A stretch of 64,000 nt of DNA from Mucilaginibacter pineti (GCF_900101875.1 NZ_FNAI01000012.1:124001-188000), one strand, 5' to 3'; counted from the stretch's first letter, positions 1 through 8,411 are shown. Made by a program: numbers and translations. Notes: a model not told the origin generated them from the sequence alone.

Positions 1-467
1 GCAAAATTGTGCCTGAGCTGATCTCTTGTTAACTCGGTAACCAAATTTGATTTAAGTAAAGTTACGGTGTCAGATCCTTTACTTACATATAACTCGTCGA
101 TGGCATCGGTAACGTTTAAAAAACCATAGTGGTTAACGTGTCGCCGTCCCAAAACATAATATAATGAAATTGTTCCACGTTCAACAAGTGCCAGAAATTT
201 GGGGTTGTCTTCGCCTTTTATAACTACCGACCTCAGGATCACATTTTCTTCTGAGTTTTTAAACTCTTTTATCTCAGTTGGTTTAATGGTTTTATTACTT
301 TTCATTTCTGAGGTTTGATACCTGAATTTTACGCCGCCTAATGCTCGGTTCGTTTTACAAGGTATCGAATCGCCTTTCATGGTTATAATGTAATCCTGTG
401 CCTGTGTTTTTAGGGTAAACAACAATACGGCAACGCAAAACAGCGCTTTAAGGATAGGTAGTTTCAT
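1..467 (-). CDS. Secreted protein, paralogue of the next gene upstream (3' end outside window)
   Basis: Reading the minus strand from the ATG at 467 gives an open frame of 155 codons that runs off the window edge, so the C-terminus is missing. The N-terminus MKLPILKALFCVAVLLFTL followed by TQAQ is a clear Sec signal peptide. The mature part has the blocks QDYIITMKGDSI, KFRYQTSEMK, EIKEF and KGSDTVTLLKSN, each with a counterpart in the product of 498..1076, so the two are tandem duplicates. They lie 30 bp apart in the same direction and are probably co-transcribed. I do not recognise a characterised family. The pattern resembles small secreted Bacteroidota proteins of unknown function with a beta-rich body. 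Confidence 0.75.
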   Translation of the reverse strand, partial: MKLPILKALFCVAVLLFTLKTQAQDYIITMKGDSIPCKTNRALGGVKFRYQTSEMKSNKTIKPTEIKEFKNSEENVILRSVVIKGEDNPKFLALVERGTISLYYVLGRRHVNHYGFLNVTDAIDELYVSKGSDTVTLLKSNLVTELTRDQLRHNF

Positions 468-497
468 TATAAGTTTGGGTGGTATTATATGAAATAA

Positions 498-1076
498 TTA
501 TAACGTTAATCCGGTATTATAAAAATGTATCAGCTTAAATAAATAAGTGAAATTGTAATATTCTTTGGCTTTAAATTTATCGTAAATGCTTTTTTTGTCT
601 TTTAGTAATTCGGCAAATTCATCTAATATTTGTTCCTTTGGTTTATCAGTATTGTAATTTGATTTTAACAATCTTACCGAATCGCAATTTTTGCTCACGT
701 AAAATTCCATGCTGGAGTGTATCCGGTTTGATTCCATCGCATTCCACTCCATAAGGCTGTACAGTGATATCGCTCCCTTTTCAACCACGATCATGAAAAC
801 GGGCTTTTTTACACCTTCCATTGTAACCGCCCGCATAACCAGGGGTATCCTGTTGCAAGTAAATTCTTTAATAGAATCAACGGTTATATCTTCAGCCTTT
901 TTCATTTTGGCTGTTTTGTATTTAAACTTTGTATGATCTACAGATGATTGGGATACTTTGCCAAATAACGTATCGCCTTTTAAGGTAAGCAGGTAATCCT
1001 GATCTTGAGCACGCAGGCTTTGCGTAAATAATAAAGCCGCAATGCAAAGCAGGGCTTTTGTGATGGTTAATTTCAT
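498..1076 (-). CDS. Secreted protein of unknown function, tandem paralogue
   Basis: A 192-residue protein with a Sec signal peptide (MKLTITKALLCIAALLFTQ, then SLRAQ). The mature part starts with QDQDYLLTLKGDTLFGKV, which parallels the downstream partial gene, and contains EFYVSKNCDSVRLLKSN near residue 135. The last 45 residues are Lys/Tyr/Phe-rich. No catalytic motif is visible. It is the first gene of a two-gene tandem duplication. The 167 bp upstream are AT-rich and separate it from kdsB, which also reads leftward. Function unknown; secretion is the only confident statement. Confidence 0.75.
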   Translation of the reverse strand: MKLTITKALLCIAALLFTQSLRAQDQDYLLTLKGDTLFGKVSQSSVDHTKFKYKTAKMKKAEDITVDSIKEFTCNRIPLVMRAVTMEGVKKPVFMIVVEKGAISLYSLMEWNAMESNRIHSSMEFYVSKNCDSVRLLKSNYNTDKPKEQILDEFAELLKDKKSIYDKFKAKEYYNFTYLFKLIHFYNTGLTL

Positions 1077-1243
1077 GATAAGGTTAAGTATTATATTATT
1101 GCGATATCCAATGCCGGGTGCAGGCGGCGAATGTATCTTCTTATATATTGCTCGTATTTATACAAATATATAAAGATTTATATAGCATAATATAACAACA
1201 ATTATTTAAGCTAGGCATGGAGCATTTGCAAGTAGGTTTACGT
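1077..1243. other. AT-rich spacer
   Basis: This 167-base gap lies between kdsB and the secreted paralogue pair. It is very AT-rich around 1140-1205. I see no gene, no stable hairpin and no good promoter match. Confidence 0.5.
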
Positions 1244-1972
1244 CTACAACTTCAGCTTCAACAGATCTTCAGGAACATCAATGGCATGGGTTTCCAGTTC
1301 GGTTTCGGCAACTTTTATGCGGTAGCCGTTCTCAACCCAGCGCAACTGTTCCAGACTTTCGGCTTTTTCGAGGCCCGAAATTGGAAGCTTGGTGATCTGC
1401 TGCAGCACATCGGCACGGTAACCGTAAATGCCTATGTGTTTAAAATAAGTGTAAAATTCCAGCCAGTTTTCGGGTTCTTGTCCGCGTATATGCGGCAGGG
1501 CCGAGCGTGAAAAATATATAGCCTCGGATAGTTTATTGATCACCACTTTAGGCGAGTTGGTGTTGTGCAGTTCCTCAACAGTAAGCACTTTTTTTATCAA
1601 GGTGGCTATCTGTGTATCGGGATTGATAAAACAGGCAGCCAGCTTGGTGATCTGCTCGGGATCAATGTATGGTTCATCGCCCTGTATATTGATAACCACA
1701 TGGTATTCGGGGTGTAATAAGGCCACTTCGGCACAACGGTCGGTGCCGCTTTGGTGATCGGCGGCGGTCATTACCGCTACGCCGCCAAAGGCTTGTACGT
1801 GGTTAAAAATACGGTCGTCATCGGTAGCTACAATAACTTCGGTTAAATCATTGCATTTTTTAGCCTGTTCATAAACCCGCTGTATCATGCTTTTACCCGC
1901 AATATCAACCAATGGCTTCCCCGGAAATCGTGAAGATGCGTAACGTGCAGGAATTATGCCGAGGATTTTCAT
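1244..1972 (-). CDS. kdsB: 3-deoxy-manno-octulosonate cytidylyltransferase (CMP-KDO synthetase)
   Basis: This enzyme activates KDO with CTP to give CMP-KDO for the inner core of lipopolysaccharide; it acts in the cytoplasm. The 242-residue length matches the family. The N-terminal nucleotide-binding signature IPARYASSRFPGKPL lies at residues 7-21, HQSGTDR at 73-79 and the metal/substrate loop QGDEP at 97-101. All are standard for KdsB. It sits downstream of the deoxynucleoside kinase on the same strand (117 bp gap). No strong promoter is visible in the gap, so read-through from upstream is possible. Confidence 0.95.
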   Translation of the reverse strand: MKILGIIPARYASSRFPGKPLVDIAGKSMIQRVYEQAKKCNDLTEVIVATDDDRIFNHVQAFGGVAVMTAADHQSGTDRCAEVALLHPEYHVVINIQGDEPYIDPEQITKLAACFINPDTQIATLIKKVLTVEELHNTNSPKVVINKLSEAIYFSRSALPHIRGQEPENWLEFYTYFKHIGIYGYRADVLQQITKLPISGLEKAESLEQLRWVENGYRIKVAETELETHAIDVPEDLLKLKL

Positions 1973-2089
1973 TTGTGTTGCGTGGAACGTGTTACCTGTG
2001 GCGAGTTAATAGTGTTGATTAAAATTGATAGTGACTTGTGTAGGCGGGTATACATACTCGAAATTGGCAACCCGTAACCCGAACCTCGC

Positions 2090-2704
2090 CTAAAACAGTC
2101 CGTTAACTTCCCGTTCTATGAGGTTCACTATGGTGGTCATATCTTCGGTGTTGTTGGCAAAGTCGAGGTTATCTTTATCCAGCACCAGCAATTTACCCAG
2201 CTTATAGTTCTTTATCCACTTGTCGTACTTTTCGTTAAGTTTTGAAAGGTAATCAAGGCGGATGCCTATTTCATATTCGCGACCGCGGCGTTGTATGTTG
2301 CTTACCAAGGTAGGCACCGATGCTTTGAGGTAAACCAACAGATCAGGTGGTTTTATATACTCGGTAATATTATCAAATATCGATTCGTAGTTTTCGTAAT
2401 CACGGGTGGTCATGAGGCCCATATCGTGCAGGTTTTCGGCAAAAATGTAAGCATCCTCATAAATTGTACGATCCTGTATAATGTTGCGCCCGCTCTTTTG
2501 AATGTCAATTATCTGGCGGTAACGACTATTCAGGAAATAGATCTGCAGGTTAAAGCTCCAGCGTTTCATGTCGCTGTAAAAATCTTCCAGGTAGGGGTTG
2601 TTGTCAACGGCTTCATACAATGGTTCCCAACCATAATTTTTGGCCAGCATTTCGGTGAGGGTAGTTTTACCGGCACCAATGTTTCCTACTATCGCTATGT
2701 GCAT
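2090..2704 (-). CDS. Deoxynucleoside kinase (dNK/dCK-dGK family)
   Basis: This 204-residue kinase phosphorylates deoxynucleosides for nucleotide salvage. The P-loop GNIGAGKTT is at residues 7-15. The DRTIYED sequence at 78-84 is the family's DRS-type catalytic/substrate motif, and an Arg-rich lid (QRRGREYE) lies near residue 140. Length and motifs fit Bacteroidota deoxynucleoside kinases; the preferred base cannot be read from sequence. It lies between trpS and kdsB on the minus strand, preceded by a word-repeat hairpin that follows trpS. Confidence 0.9.
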   Translation of the reverse strand: MHIAIVGNIGAGKTTLTEMLAKNYGWEPLYEAVDNNPYLEDFYSDMKRWSFNLQIYFLNSRYRQIIDIQKSGRNIIQDRTIYEDAYIFAENLHDMGLMTTRDYENYESIFDNITEYIKPPDLLVYLKASVPTLVSNIQRRGREYEIGIRLDYLSKLNEKYDKWIKNYKLGKLLVLDKDNLDFANNTEDMTTIVNLIEREVNGLF

Positions 2705-2705
2705 A

Positions 2706-2843
2706 TTTATTTTAGTTCATGGGTTATGGTTCATAGATCATAGTTCATAGATCTGTATAAAATCTAATATATCAATCATTTGCTATGCAATGAAACTCCG
2801 ACTAATATACACTATGAACCATGAACTATCAACCATGAACCCT
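2706..2843. repeat. Word-repeat inverted repeat (GTTCATAG-type)
   Basis: The left part (2712-2752) carries degenerate tandem copies of GTTCATGG/GTTCATAG. The right part (2811-2840) carries the inverse word, CTATGAACC and CCATGAAC. The arms can pair into a long imperfect hairpin. It abuts the trpS stop codon and precedes the deoxynucleoside kinase, so it may act as the trpS 3' end. Confidence 0.7.
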
Positions 2844-3839
2844 TTAGAAATTCTTAAACCCTATAATTTCGCGTACTTCCTTAATGGTTTTTTGAGCGCT
2901 TTCACGAGCTTTATCGGCACCAAGGCGGGCTACTTTACGCAGGTATTCGGCATCGCCGGCAATTTCGTTTATACGGTCGCGGATGGGGGCGGTGGCTATG
3001 ATCATATCCTCGGCAAGCTGCTTTTTAAGGTCGCCATAACGGATGCTCATGGTGTTATACAGGTTATCGAAATGTGTTAAAGTATCGGCCGATGAAACAA
3101 CCTTCATCAGGTCAAACAAATTCTGGATCTCCTGTGGTTTGGTTTGATTTTCGGTAGTCGGACCGCCATCTGTAACGGCGCGCATAACCTTTTTGCGGAT
3201 AGCCTCGGGCGTATCGCCAAGGAAAATAGCATTGCCTTCACCTTCTGATTTACCCATTTTTCCTTTACCGTCCAGTCCCGGGATTTTTACCAGGTTGCTG
3301 CTGTAGTTAAACGCATAAGGCTCGGGGAAGTAATCGTTATTATACAACCTGTTAAAACGGTTCCCAAAAGTGCGGGCCATTTCAAGATGCTGCTCCTGAT
3401 CTTTACCAACAGGCACTTTGGTTGCTTTATGAATAATAATGTCCGCAGCCATTAATACCGGGTAGGTAAGCAGGCCAGCGTTCACATTCTCGGGATTGGC
3501 ACGTACCTTATCTTTAAATGAAGTGCTGCGTTCCAGTTCGCCAAGGTAGGCGTTCATGTTAAGGTATAAATATAGTTCGGCTATTTCAGGTACGTCGCTT
3601 TGTACATAAATAGTAGCCTTTTCCGGGTCGATACCGGCAGCCAGATACTCTACTAAAACCTGCTTCACATTGGTATGTAAATCTGCAGGGGTAGGGTGCG
3701 TGGTTAACGAATGCAAATCGGCAATAAAAAAATAGCAGTTAAATTCACTCTGCATTTTTATAAAGTTTTGCAATGCGCCGTAGTAATTTCCTAAGTGCAG
3801 GTTTCCGGTTGATCGGATGCCACTAACAACAGTTTCCAT
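2844..3839 (-). CDS. trpS: Tryptophanyl-tRNA synthetase
   Basis: This class I synthetase charges tRNA-Trp. At 331 residues it is the usual bacterial length. The HIGH-type motif appears in GNLHLGNY (residues 12-19) and the KMSKS loop as KMGKS (194-198). VPVGKDQEQH near residue 142 is the typical TrpS central motif. It is divergent from the first acyltransferase with a gap of only 39 bp between start codons. A -7-like box TACTTTCG (minus strand, 3846-3853) ends six bases before the ATG. Confidence 0.97.
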   Translation of the reverse strand: METVVSGIRSTGNLHLGNYYGALQNFIKMQSEFNCYFFIADLHSLTTHPTPADLHTNVKQVLVEYLAAGIDPEKATIYVQSDVPEIAELYLYLNMNAYLGELERSTSFKDKVRANPENVNAGLLTYPVLMAADIIIHKATKVPVGKDQEQHLEMARTFGNRFNRLYNNDYFPEPYAFNYSSNLVKIPGLDGKGKMGKSEGEGNAIFLGDTPEAIRKKVMRAVTDGGPTTENQTKPQEIQNLFDLMKVVSSADTLTHFDNLYNTMSIRYGDLKKQLAEDMIIATAPIRDRINEIAGDAEYLRKVARLGADKARESAQKTIKEVREIIGFKNF

Positions 3840-3845
3840 AGTGTG

Positions 3846-3853
3846 CGAAAGTA
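3846..3853 (-). promoter_or_regulatory. Candidate -7 box of trpS
   Basis: Minus-strand TACTTTCG, one mismatch to the Bacteroidota -7 consensus TAnnTTTG. It ends six bases before the trpS ATG, which would give a leaderless or nearly leaderless mRNA. Confidence 0.4.
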
Positions 3854-3864
3854 AGGAATTTTTC

Positions 3865-3872
3865 TATTTTTG
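3865..3872 (+). promoter_or_regulatory. -7 box of first acyltransferase gene
   Basis: TATTTTTG matches TAnnTTTG exactly and lies six bases before the ATG at 3879. The paralogous gene has the same octamer at the same distance. This supports the chosen start and a leaderless transcript. Confidence 0.55.
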
Positions 3873-3878
3873 ATGTCG

Positions 3879-4628
3879 ATGAAAATGATATTGAAAAAAG
3901 TGCACATCTATTTTTATGTGTTTAGCGTTGCGGTTTCCTATTTTCTGTTTTGGCCTTTTTTCAAATATTGTTCGCGCAAGCCATCGCGTTACCGGGCAAT
4001 GAATAAGCTGCGCGGCTGGTGGGCACTTATCAGTTCGGCCTTTGCAGGAATCTTTTATAGGTTTGAATATGAGCAGCCTATCGACTGGAGCAAAACCTAT
4101 ATCGTATGCCCAAATCATACCTCCAACCTTGATATTTCGGCCATGTGTGTACTGGTTAACAACAATTGCAGCTTTATGGGCAAGCAGGAGTTAGCGGACG
4201 GTCTGGTTACCGGATTATTCTTCCGTTCGGTCGATATTCCTGTAAACCGTGATAGTAAAATGTCGGCATTCCGGGCATTTAAAAAAGCCGAGGAAAAATT
4301 GAAGGAAGGTATCACCCTCATCATTTTCCCCGAAGGAATGATCTCCGAAACGTATCCGCCACAACTATGCGAGTTTAAGAACGGTCCATTTCGCCTGGCT
4401 ATTGAATTAAAGATCCCTATTTTACCTGTAACCAGCGCCAACACTTGGGAAATTTTGTGGGACACCGGCACCAAATACGGCAGCCGTCCCGGCGTTTGTA
4501 ATTTTTACATCCATAAACCCATCGATACTTCACACCTTACCGTTAATGATGCCGATACGCTGCGTGATGACGTTTATGCCATTATGAAAGCAAAACTTGA
4601 AGGAGGGTTACAGCCTGCCCAAGTTTAG
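3879..4628 (+). CDS. 1-acyl-sn-glycerol-3-phosphate acyltransferase family protein (first paralogue)
   Basis: A PlsC-type acyltransferase of 249 residues, likely acylating lysophosphatidic acid or another lysolipid at the inner membrane. A hydrophobic segment lies near residues 10-28. The catalytic HX4D motif is H80-TSNL-D85. The phosphate-binding block is VNRDSKMSAFR and the third motif reads FPEGM. TTG 3870 and ATG 3873 are alternative starts. I chose ATG 3879 because the protein then aligns residue-for-residue with the next gene (HX4D at 80-85 in both) and because both genes have a TATTTTTG box six bases upstream of that ATG. The specific lipid substrate is not readable. Confidence 0.9.
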   Translation: MKMILKKVHIYFYVFSVAVSYFLFWPFFKYCSRKPSRYRAMNKLRGWWALISSAFAGIFYRFEYEQPIDWSKTYIVCPNHTSNLDISAMCVLVNNNCSFMGKQELADGLVTGLFFRSVDIPVNRDSKMSAFRAFKKAEEKLKEGITLIIFPEGMISETYPPQLCEFKNGPFRLAIELKIPILPVTSANTWEILWDTGTKYGSRPGVCNFYIHKPIDTSHLTVNDADTLRDDVYAIMKAKLEGGLQPAQV

Positions 4629-4630
4629 GC

Positions 4631-4660
4631 TTTGGCTTAAATAAGTTTTTGTTATTTTTG
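4631..4660 (+). promoter_or_regulatory. Promoter of second acyltransferase gene
   Basis: TTTG (4631-4634), an 18-base spacer and TATTTTTG (4653-4660) match the Bacteroidota -33/-7 promoter. The ATG follows six bases later, which predicts a leaderless mRNA. Confidence 0.6.
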
Positions 4661-4666
4661 GTAAGC

Positions 4667-5398
4667 ATGAAATTGATATTGAAAAAGATCCATACCCAAT
4701 TTTACCGGGTTAGTGTCGCTTTCTTTTTTACCTTATGTTGGCCCGTGCTGTATCCGCTCAGCAAAAAGCCTAAACTTTATAAATATATCAACCAGATCCG
4801 GCGACTCATCATCTTTTTAAGTTCCAGCTTATCGGGCATATTTTACAGGGCTAAGTTTGAGCAGCCTGTTGACTGGAGCCGTACCTATGTTATCTGCCCT
4901 AATCATACTTCCAATCTTGATATCTCGGCCATAAGCCAGCATCTGCATAATAATTTTTGTTTTATAGGGAAGGAAGAACTGCTGCACAATTATGTGCTGG
5001 GGCTGTTTTTCCGTACAATTGATATAACGGTGAACCGTGAAAGCAAGATTTCATCGTTTCGCGCTATTAAGACGGCTGCCGAACGGATAAAGAATGGCGT
5101 AAGCGTGGTGATATTTCCAGAAGCCACCATTCCCGACGAGTATCCGCCTGTTTTATACCCTTTTAAGAACGGTGCTTTCAGGCTGGCCATTGAAATGAAG
5201 GTGCCCATAATACCCATAACCTCCCTTGATACCTGGAAGGTGCTTTGGGATACCGGCGAAGAATATGGCAGCAGACCCGGAATTTGTAATATATTTGTAC
5301 ATAAACCCATTGAAACGGCCCATTTAACCATTGATGATGCCGACGCCCTGCGCGATGAGGTTCACGCTATTATTACTAAAAAATTGCAGCAAGCATGA
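4667..5398 (+). CDS. 1-acyl-sn-glycerol-3-phosphate acyltransferase family protein (second paralogue)
   Basis: This 243-residue protein is a tandem paralogue of the preceding gene. Shared blocks include DWSRTYVICPNHTSNLDIS with HX4D at H80-D85, the KNGAFRLAIE motif, and a C-terminal HKPIETAHLTIDDADALRDEVHAII. The third acyltransferase motif is FPEAT here rather than FPEGT/FPEGM, a Gly-to-Ala change that may alter acyl-donor handling. Its TGA overlaps the gatC ATG (ATGA), so the two are translationally coupled. ATG 4667 is supported by the promoter geometry and by alignment to the paralogue. Confidence 0.88.
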   Translation: MKLILKKIHTQFYRVSVAFFFTLCWPVLYPLSKKPKLYKYINQIRRLIIFLSSSLSGIFYRAKFEQPVDWSRTYVICPNHTSNLDISAISQHLHNNFCFIGKEELLHNYVLGLFFRTIDITVNRESKISSFRAIKTAAERIKNGVSVVIFPEATIPDEYPPVLYPFKNGAFRLAIEMKVPIIPITSLDTWKVLWDTGEEYGSRPGICNIFVHKPIETAHLTIDDADALRDEVHAIITKKLQQA

Positions 5399-5685
5399 CC
5401 ATAGATAAAGAAACAGTTGAAAAAGTTGCCCACCTGGCCCGTTTAGAACTCACCGAAACCGAAAAACAGGAAATGATAGTGGACATGAGCAAGATCCTTG
5501 ATTTTATGGCCAAGCTTAACGAACTGGATACATCTGGCGTGGAGCCGCTGGTTTATATGACTGAGGGCGCCAACGTATTACGGGAGGATGTTGTTAAACA
5601 ACAAATAACCCACGAAGAAGGACTGCAAAACGCCCCTAAGCACGATAAGGACTTTTTCCTGGTAGCTAAGGTTATTGAAAAATAA
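5395..5685 (+). CDS. gatC: Asp-tRNA(Asn)/Glu-tRNA(Gln) amidotransferase subunit C
   Basis: GatC stabilises the GatAB amidotransferase that converts Glu-tRNA(Gln) or Asp-tRNA(Asn) to the amidated form. The 96-residue protein opens with KETVEKVAHLARLELTETE, the family hallmark, and has the middle block VEPLVYMTEGANVLREDV. gatA and gatB are not in this window, as is common when gatC stands apart. Its start codon overlaps the stop of the second acyltransferase gene by four bases. Confidence 0.95.
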   Translation: MTIDKETVEKVAHLARLELTETEKQEMIVDMSKILDFMAKLNELDTSGVEPLVYMTEGANVLREDVVKQQITHEEGLQNAPKHDKDFFLVAKVIEK

Positions 5686-5686
5686 G

Positions 5687-5776
5687 TCAAAATTCAAAAG
5701 TGAAAATTCAAAAAGGGCTTGCACTGTTTGGCAAGCTAAAAGGCATTTTGACTTTTTAATTTTGAATTTTGACTTT
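5687..5776. repeat. Word-repeat inverted repeat (TCAAAATTCAAAA-type)
   Basis: AGTCAAAATTCAAAA and a second copy AAAATTCAAAAAG on the left pair with TTTTTAATTTTGAATTTTGACTTT-like copies on the right (5749-5776). A short inner hairpin (GCTTGC...GCAAGC, 5720-5739) sits at the tip. It starts directly after the gatC stop and may form its 3' end. Confidence 0.75.
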
Positions 5777-5824
5777 CCTTTGTAACATTTAAGGTACTCC
5801 CGTAGTCCAAACAAAAAAAATTAC

Positions 5825-6565
5825 ATGGAGCCATTGAATACTGCTAAGCCATTAATAACCATTAACGATATCGGACGCAAATATGTGATAGGTGCCGAGG
5901 TGATCCACGCGCTTAAATCTGTTTCGTTAACTATTAATAAAGGCGAGTTTGTAGCACTGATGGGTCCTTCAGGTTCGGGCAAATCAACCCTGATGAATAT
6001 CTTGGGCTGTTTAGATACCCCAACCAAAGGCGAATACATCCTCAACGGGATAAACGTAAGCCACATGAGCGATAACGAACTGGCTGAAGTACGTAATTCT
6101 GAGATCGGTTTCGTTTTTCAGACGTTTAACCTGCTGCCGCGTAGTACCGCGCTTGACAATGTTGCCCTGCCGCTTATTTATGCCGGTATCAACAAAATAA
6201 AACGTACCGAACGTGCCACCAATGCCCTCAAAAACGTAGGCCTTGGTAACCGTGTAGATCATAAACCCAATGAGTTATCGGGTGGTCAGCGCCAGCGTGT
6301 AGCCGTAGCCCGCGCATTGATCAATGATCCATCTATCATATTGGCCGATGAGCCTACAGGTAACCTCGATACCAAAACCTCCATTGAAATTATGGGCCTT
6401 ATTGAAGATATTCATGCCAAAGGCAATACCATTATATTGGTAACGCACGAAGAGGATATAGCCCTGCATGCCCACCGTATAGTACGTATGCGCGATGGAC
6501 TGATTGAAAAAGATTACAAAAATACCGAGATTCAAACCGTTAGTCGCCGGGTTGAGGAGGTATAG
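5825..6565 (+). CDS. ABC transporter ATP-binding protein, MacB/LolD type
   Basis: A 246-residue ATPase for a MacB/FtsX-type exporter or lipoprotein-release system. The Walker A motif is GPSGSGKST (47-55), the signature LSGGQRQRV begins at 151, Walker B is ILADEPT (172-178), and the switch His is in VTHEED. The motif LAEVRNSEIGFVFQTFNLLPR is typical of the MacB/LolD branch. No permease gene is adjacent. The closest MacB-type permease in the window is at 15113, about 8.5 kb away on the same strand, and could be its partner. Confidence 0.92.
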   Translation: MEPLNTAKPLITINDIGRKYVIGAEVIHALKSVSLTINKGEFVALMGPSGSGKSTLMNILGCLDTPTKGEYILNGINVSHMSDNELAEVRNSEIGFVFQTFNLLPRSTALDNVALPLIYAGINKIKRTERATNALKNVGLGNRVDHKPNELSGGQRQRVAVARALINDPSIILADEPTGNLDTKTSIEIMGLIEDIHAKGNTIILVTHEEDIALHAHRIVRMRDGLIEKDYKNTEIQTVSRRVEEV

Positions 6566-6670
6566 ACCTTAGTATAACCAGGGTTCATTGTTCGATATTT
6601 TTTAATTAACACGGCTTGGCAATAACGTGTGAGCCTGTACTACATGTTACCCCCAATTATCGTTACGCCT

Positions 6671-8320
6671 ATGAAACCTTATTGCATCTTAGCTTTAGCC
6701 TTGGTTTTCGCGGGTAATTTGTTTGCACAAACAACAAATATAACTACACCCGAACCAATCACTTTACCTATACAAAAGGCCAATATTGGCAAAATTGTAT
6801 TTGTTGGAGATACCATCAGCCTGCAAAAACTTAAACAAACAGATTTATTAAACAGCTTTGAACTGAAACCCGCAAATAACCTGTATATGCGGATCTTCAT
6901 GGGCAATTCACTAACAAATTATCAACACCAGGTTGATTCATCATTAACGGTAGAGCAGTTCAATAAGGGGAACTTTCAATTTGCTTTTTATGTGGATGGT
7001 AAATTGCTCTACACAGAAAATTTAAATAAAGGGGCAGGACTGGCTGTCAATAAAAATATTAAAACCACGGTGCATGCACCGCTGATCAGCAACCGGGGCG
7101 AAGATTCATGGGGACGTTCATTATGGGTTAGGTTTTGCCTGCTTGGCGGTGGCGATGACGCGTTTACCACCGGCACACATTTGCTTAAAATAGAAGCAAG
7201 GCCGTATGTTAACACCACAACTCTAAAAACCGGACCGGTTATAGCCTTGGGACAAATAAATATCATAATGCCCGCAGTTAGTGCTAAAGCTATTGAGCCG
7301 CAAGTTATTAAACCAAACAGTGGTTGGCCGGTATCTGCAGAAGCTTATGATAAAGAAAAGATAAAGGCGCTGAACCAACAGATAGCGCAAAACAAATTTA
7401 AGGATATTACCAGCGTAGTGGTTATAAAAAACGGCAAACTGCTTATAGAAGAATATTTTAATGGCAGCAGCCGCGATTCGTTGCATAACCCGCGATCTGT
7501 TGGTAAAACCTTTGCCTCGGCCATAATGGGGATAGCCATTCATGACGGGTATATTAAAAGCGAGAACCAAATGCTGAAAGATTTTTACGACCTTAAAAAA
7601 TTCAACAACTACTCGCCGTTAAAAGAAAACATTACCCTGAAAAGCTTGCTTACCATGAGCTCTGTTTTTGATGCCGATGATAACGACGACAATTCGCCGG
7701 GTTATGAAGAAAATATGTACCCTACACCCAACTGGGTGCAATTTACACTTGGTTTAAAGGTAGATAGTACTAAAATAGCCGGCAAACAATGGAATTATTT
7801 TACGGCCGGGGTAGTAGTTTTGGGCGATGTGCTTAATAAATCTGTTCCTGGTGGTTTTGAAAAATATGCTGATGGAAAATTGTTTAAGCCGCTTGGTATA
7901 AAAAAATATCAATGGCAATACACACCACAAAACATACCCAGCACCGCGGGAGGCTTGCAAATGAGGTCGTTAGATTATGCGCGATTTGGGCAGCTGTATA
8001 AAAACGGCGGCTTATGGAAAGGTAAACAGCTTATTCCGGAAAATTGGATTAAGCAATCATTCACCAAGCACCTGGCATTACCAAAAGATGTAGTAGGCGA
8101 CGGGTTTTACGGTTACCTGTTTTGGAATAAAACCTATTTGGTAAACAACAAACCTTATGAAACCTTTTATTGCTCAGGAAACGGCGGCAATAAAATATTT
8201 GTGTTTAAAGATCAGCCGCTGGTAATTATCATAACAGCAACAGCCTATAATGCGGCATATGCGCATCCGCAGGTTGATAAAATGATGCAGCAGTATATTT
8301 TGCCTGCTGTAATGCGATAG
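6671..8320 (+). CDS. Secreted serine hydrolase, beta-lactamase/class C family
   Basis: A 549-residue protein of the beta-lactamase fold (PF00144-like). The ATG at 6671 gives the signal peptide MKPYCILALALVFAGNLFAQ, so upstream in-frame starts were rejected. The N-terminal ~230 residues are a separate beta-rich domain with no match I can name. The catalytic SxxK is S276-VGK (in RSVGKTFAS). The second motif Tyr is probably in the WNYFTAG block, and AGGLQMRSLDYARFG is the usual downstream conserved block. Such proteins are esterases, peptidases or transpeptidase-like enzymes; the substrate is unknown. Likely periplasmic. Confidence 0.85.
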   Translation: MKPYCILALALVFAGNLFAQTTNITTPEPITLPIQKANIGKIVFVGDTISLQKLKQTDLLNSFELKPANNLYMRIFMGNSLTNYQHQVDSSLTVEQFNKGNFQFAFYVDGKLLYTENLNKGAGLAVNKNIKTTVHAPLISNRGEDSWGRSLWVRFCLLGGGDDAFTTGTHLLKIEARPYVNTTTLKTGPVIALGQINIIMPAVSAKAIEPQVIKPNSGWPVSAEAYDKEKIKALNQQIAQNKFKDITSVVVIKNGKLLIEEYFNGSSRDSLHNPRSVGKTFASAIMGIAIHDGYIKSENQMLKDFYDLKKFNNYSPLKENITLKSLLTMSSVFDADDNDDNSPGYEENMYPTPNWVQFTLGLKVDSTKIAGKQWNYFTAGVVVLGDVLNKSVPGGFEKYADGKLFKPLGIKKYQWQYTPQNIPSTAGGLQMRSLDYARFGQLYKNGGLWKGKQLIPENWIKQSFTKHLALPKDVVGDGFYGYLFWNKTYLVNNKPYETFYCSGNGGNKIFVFKDQPLVIIITATAYNAAYAHPQVDKMMQQYILPAVMR

Positions 8321-8397
8321 TTGTAAACTTATTTGTGGCCCTAAAACAATCCGGGTTTTCATTGGTTTCGTATCTGCAATTAATTAAATTACAAGTA

Positions 8398-8411
8398 AAG
8401 TTTATAAACTT
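8398..8411. promoter_or_regulatory. Palindrome upstream of GAF kinase gene
   Basis: AAGTTTATAAACTT is a perfect 14-base palindrome 41 bases upstream of the kinase ATG. Possible operator; no direct support beyond symmetry and position. Confidence 0.3.

Noticed and set aside
1980..2089. Possible tRNA or structured RNA in the kdsB upstream gap
   Set aside because: There is GGCGAGGTTCGGGTTACGG-like sequence on the minus strand but no cloverleaf with correct arms or T-loop could be built.
2291..2743. 150-codon plus-strand frame opposite the deoxynucleoside kinase
   Set aside because: Antisense to a gene with intact P-loop and DRT motifs; no signal or family features.
3870..3878. TTG 3870 or ATG 3873 as start of the first acyltransferase
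   Set aside because: The first overlaps the -7 box, and the paralogue aligns only from ATG 3879.
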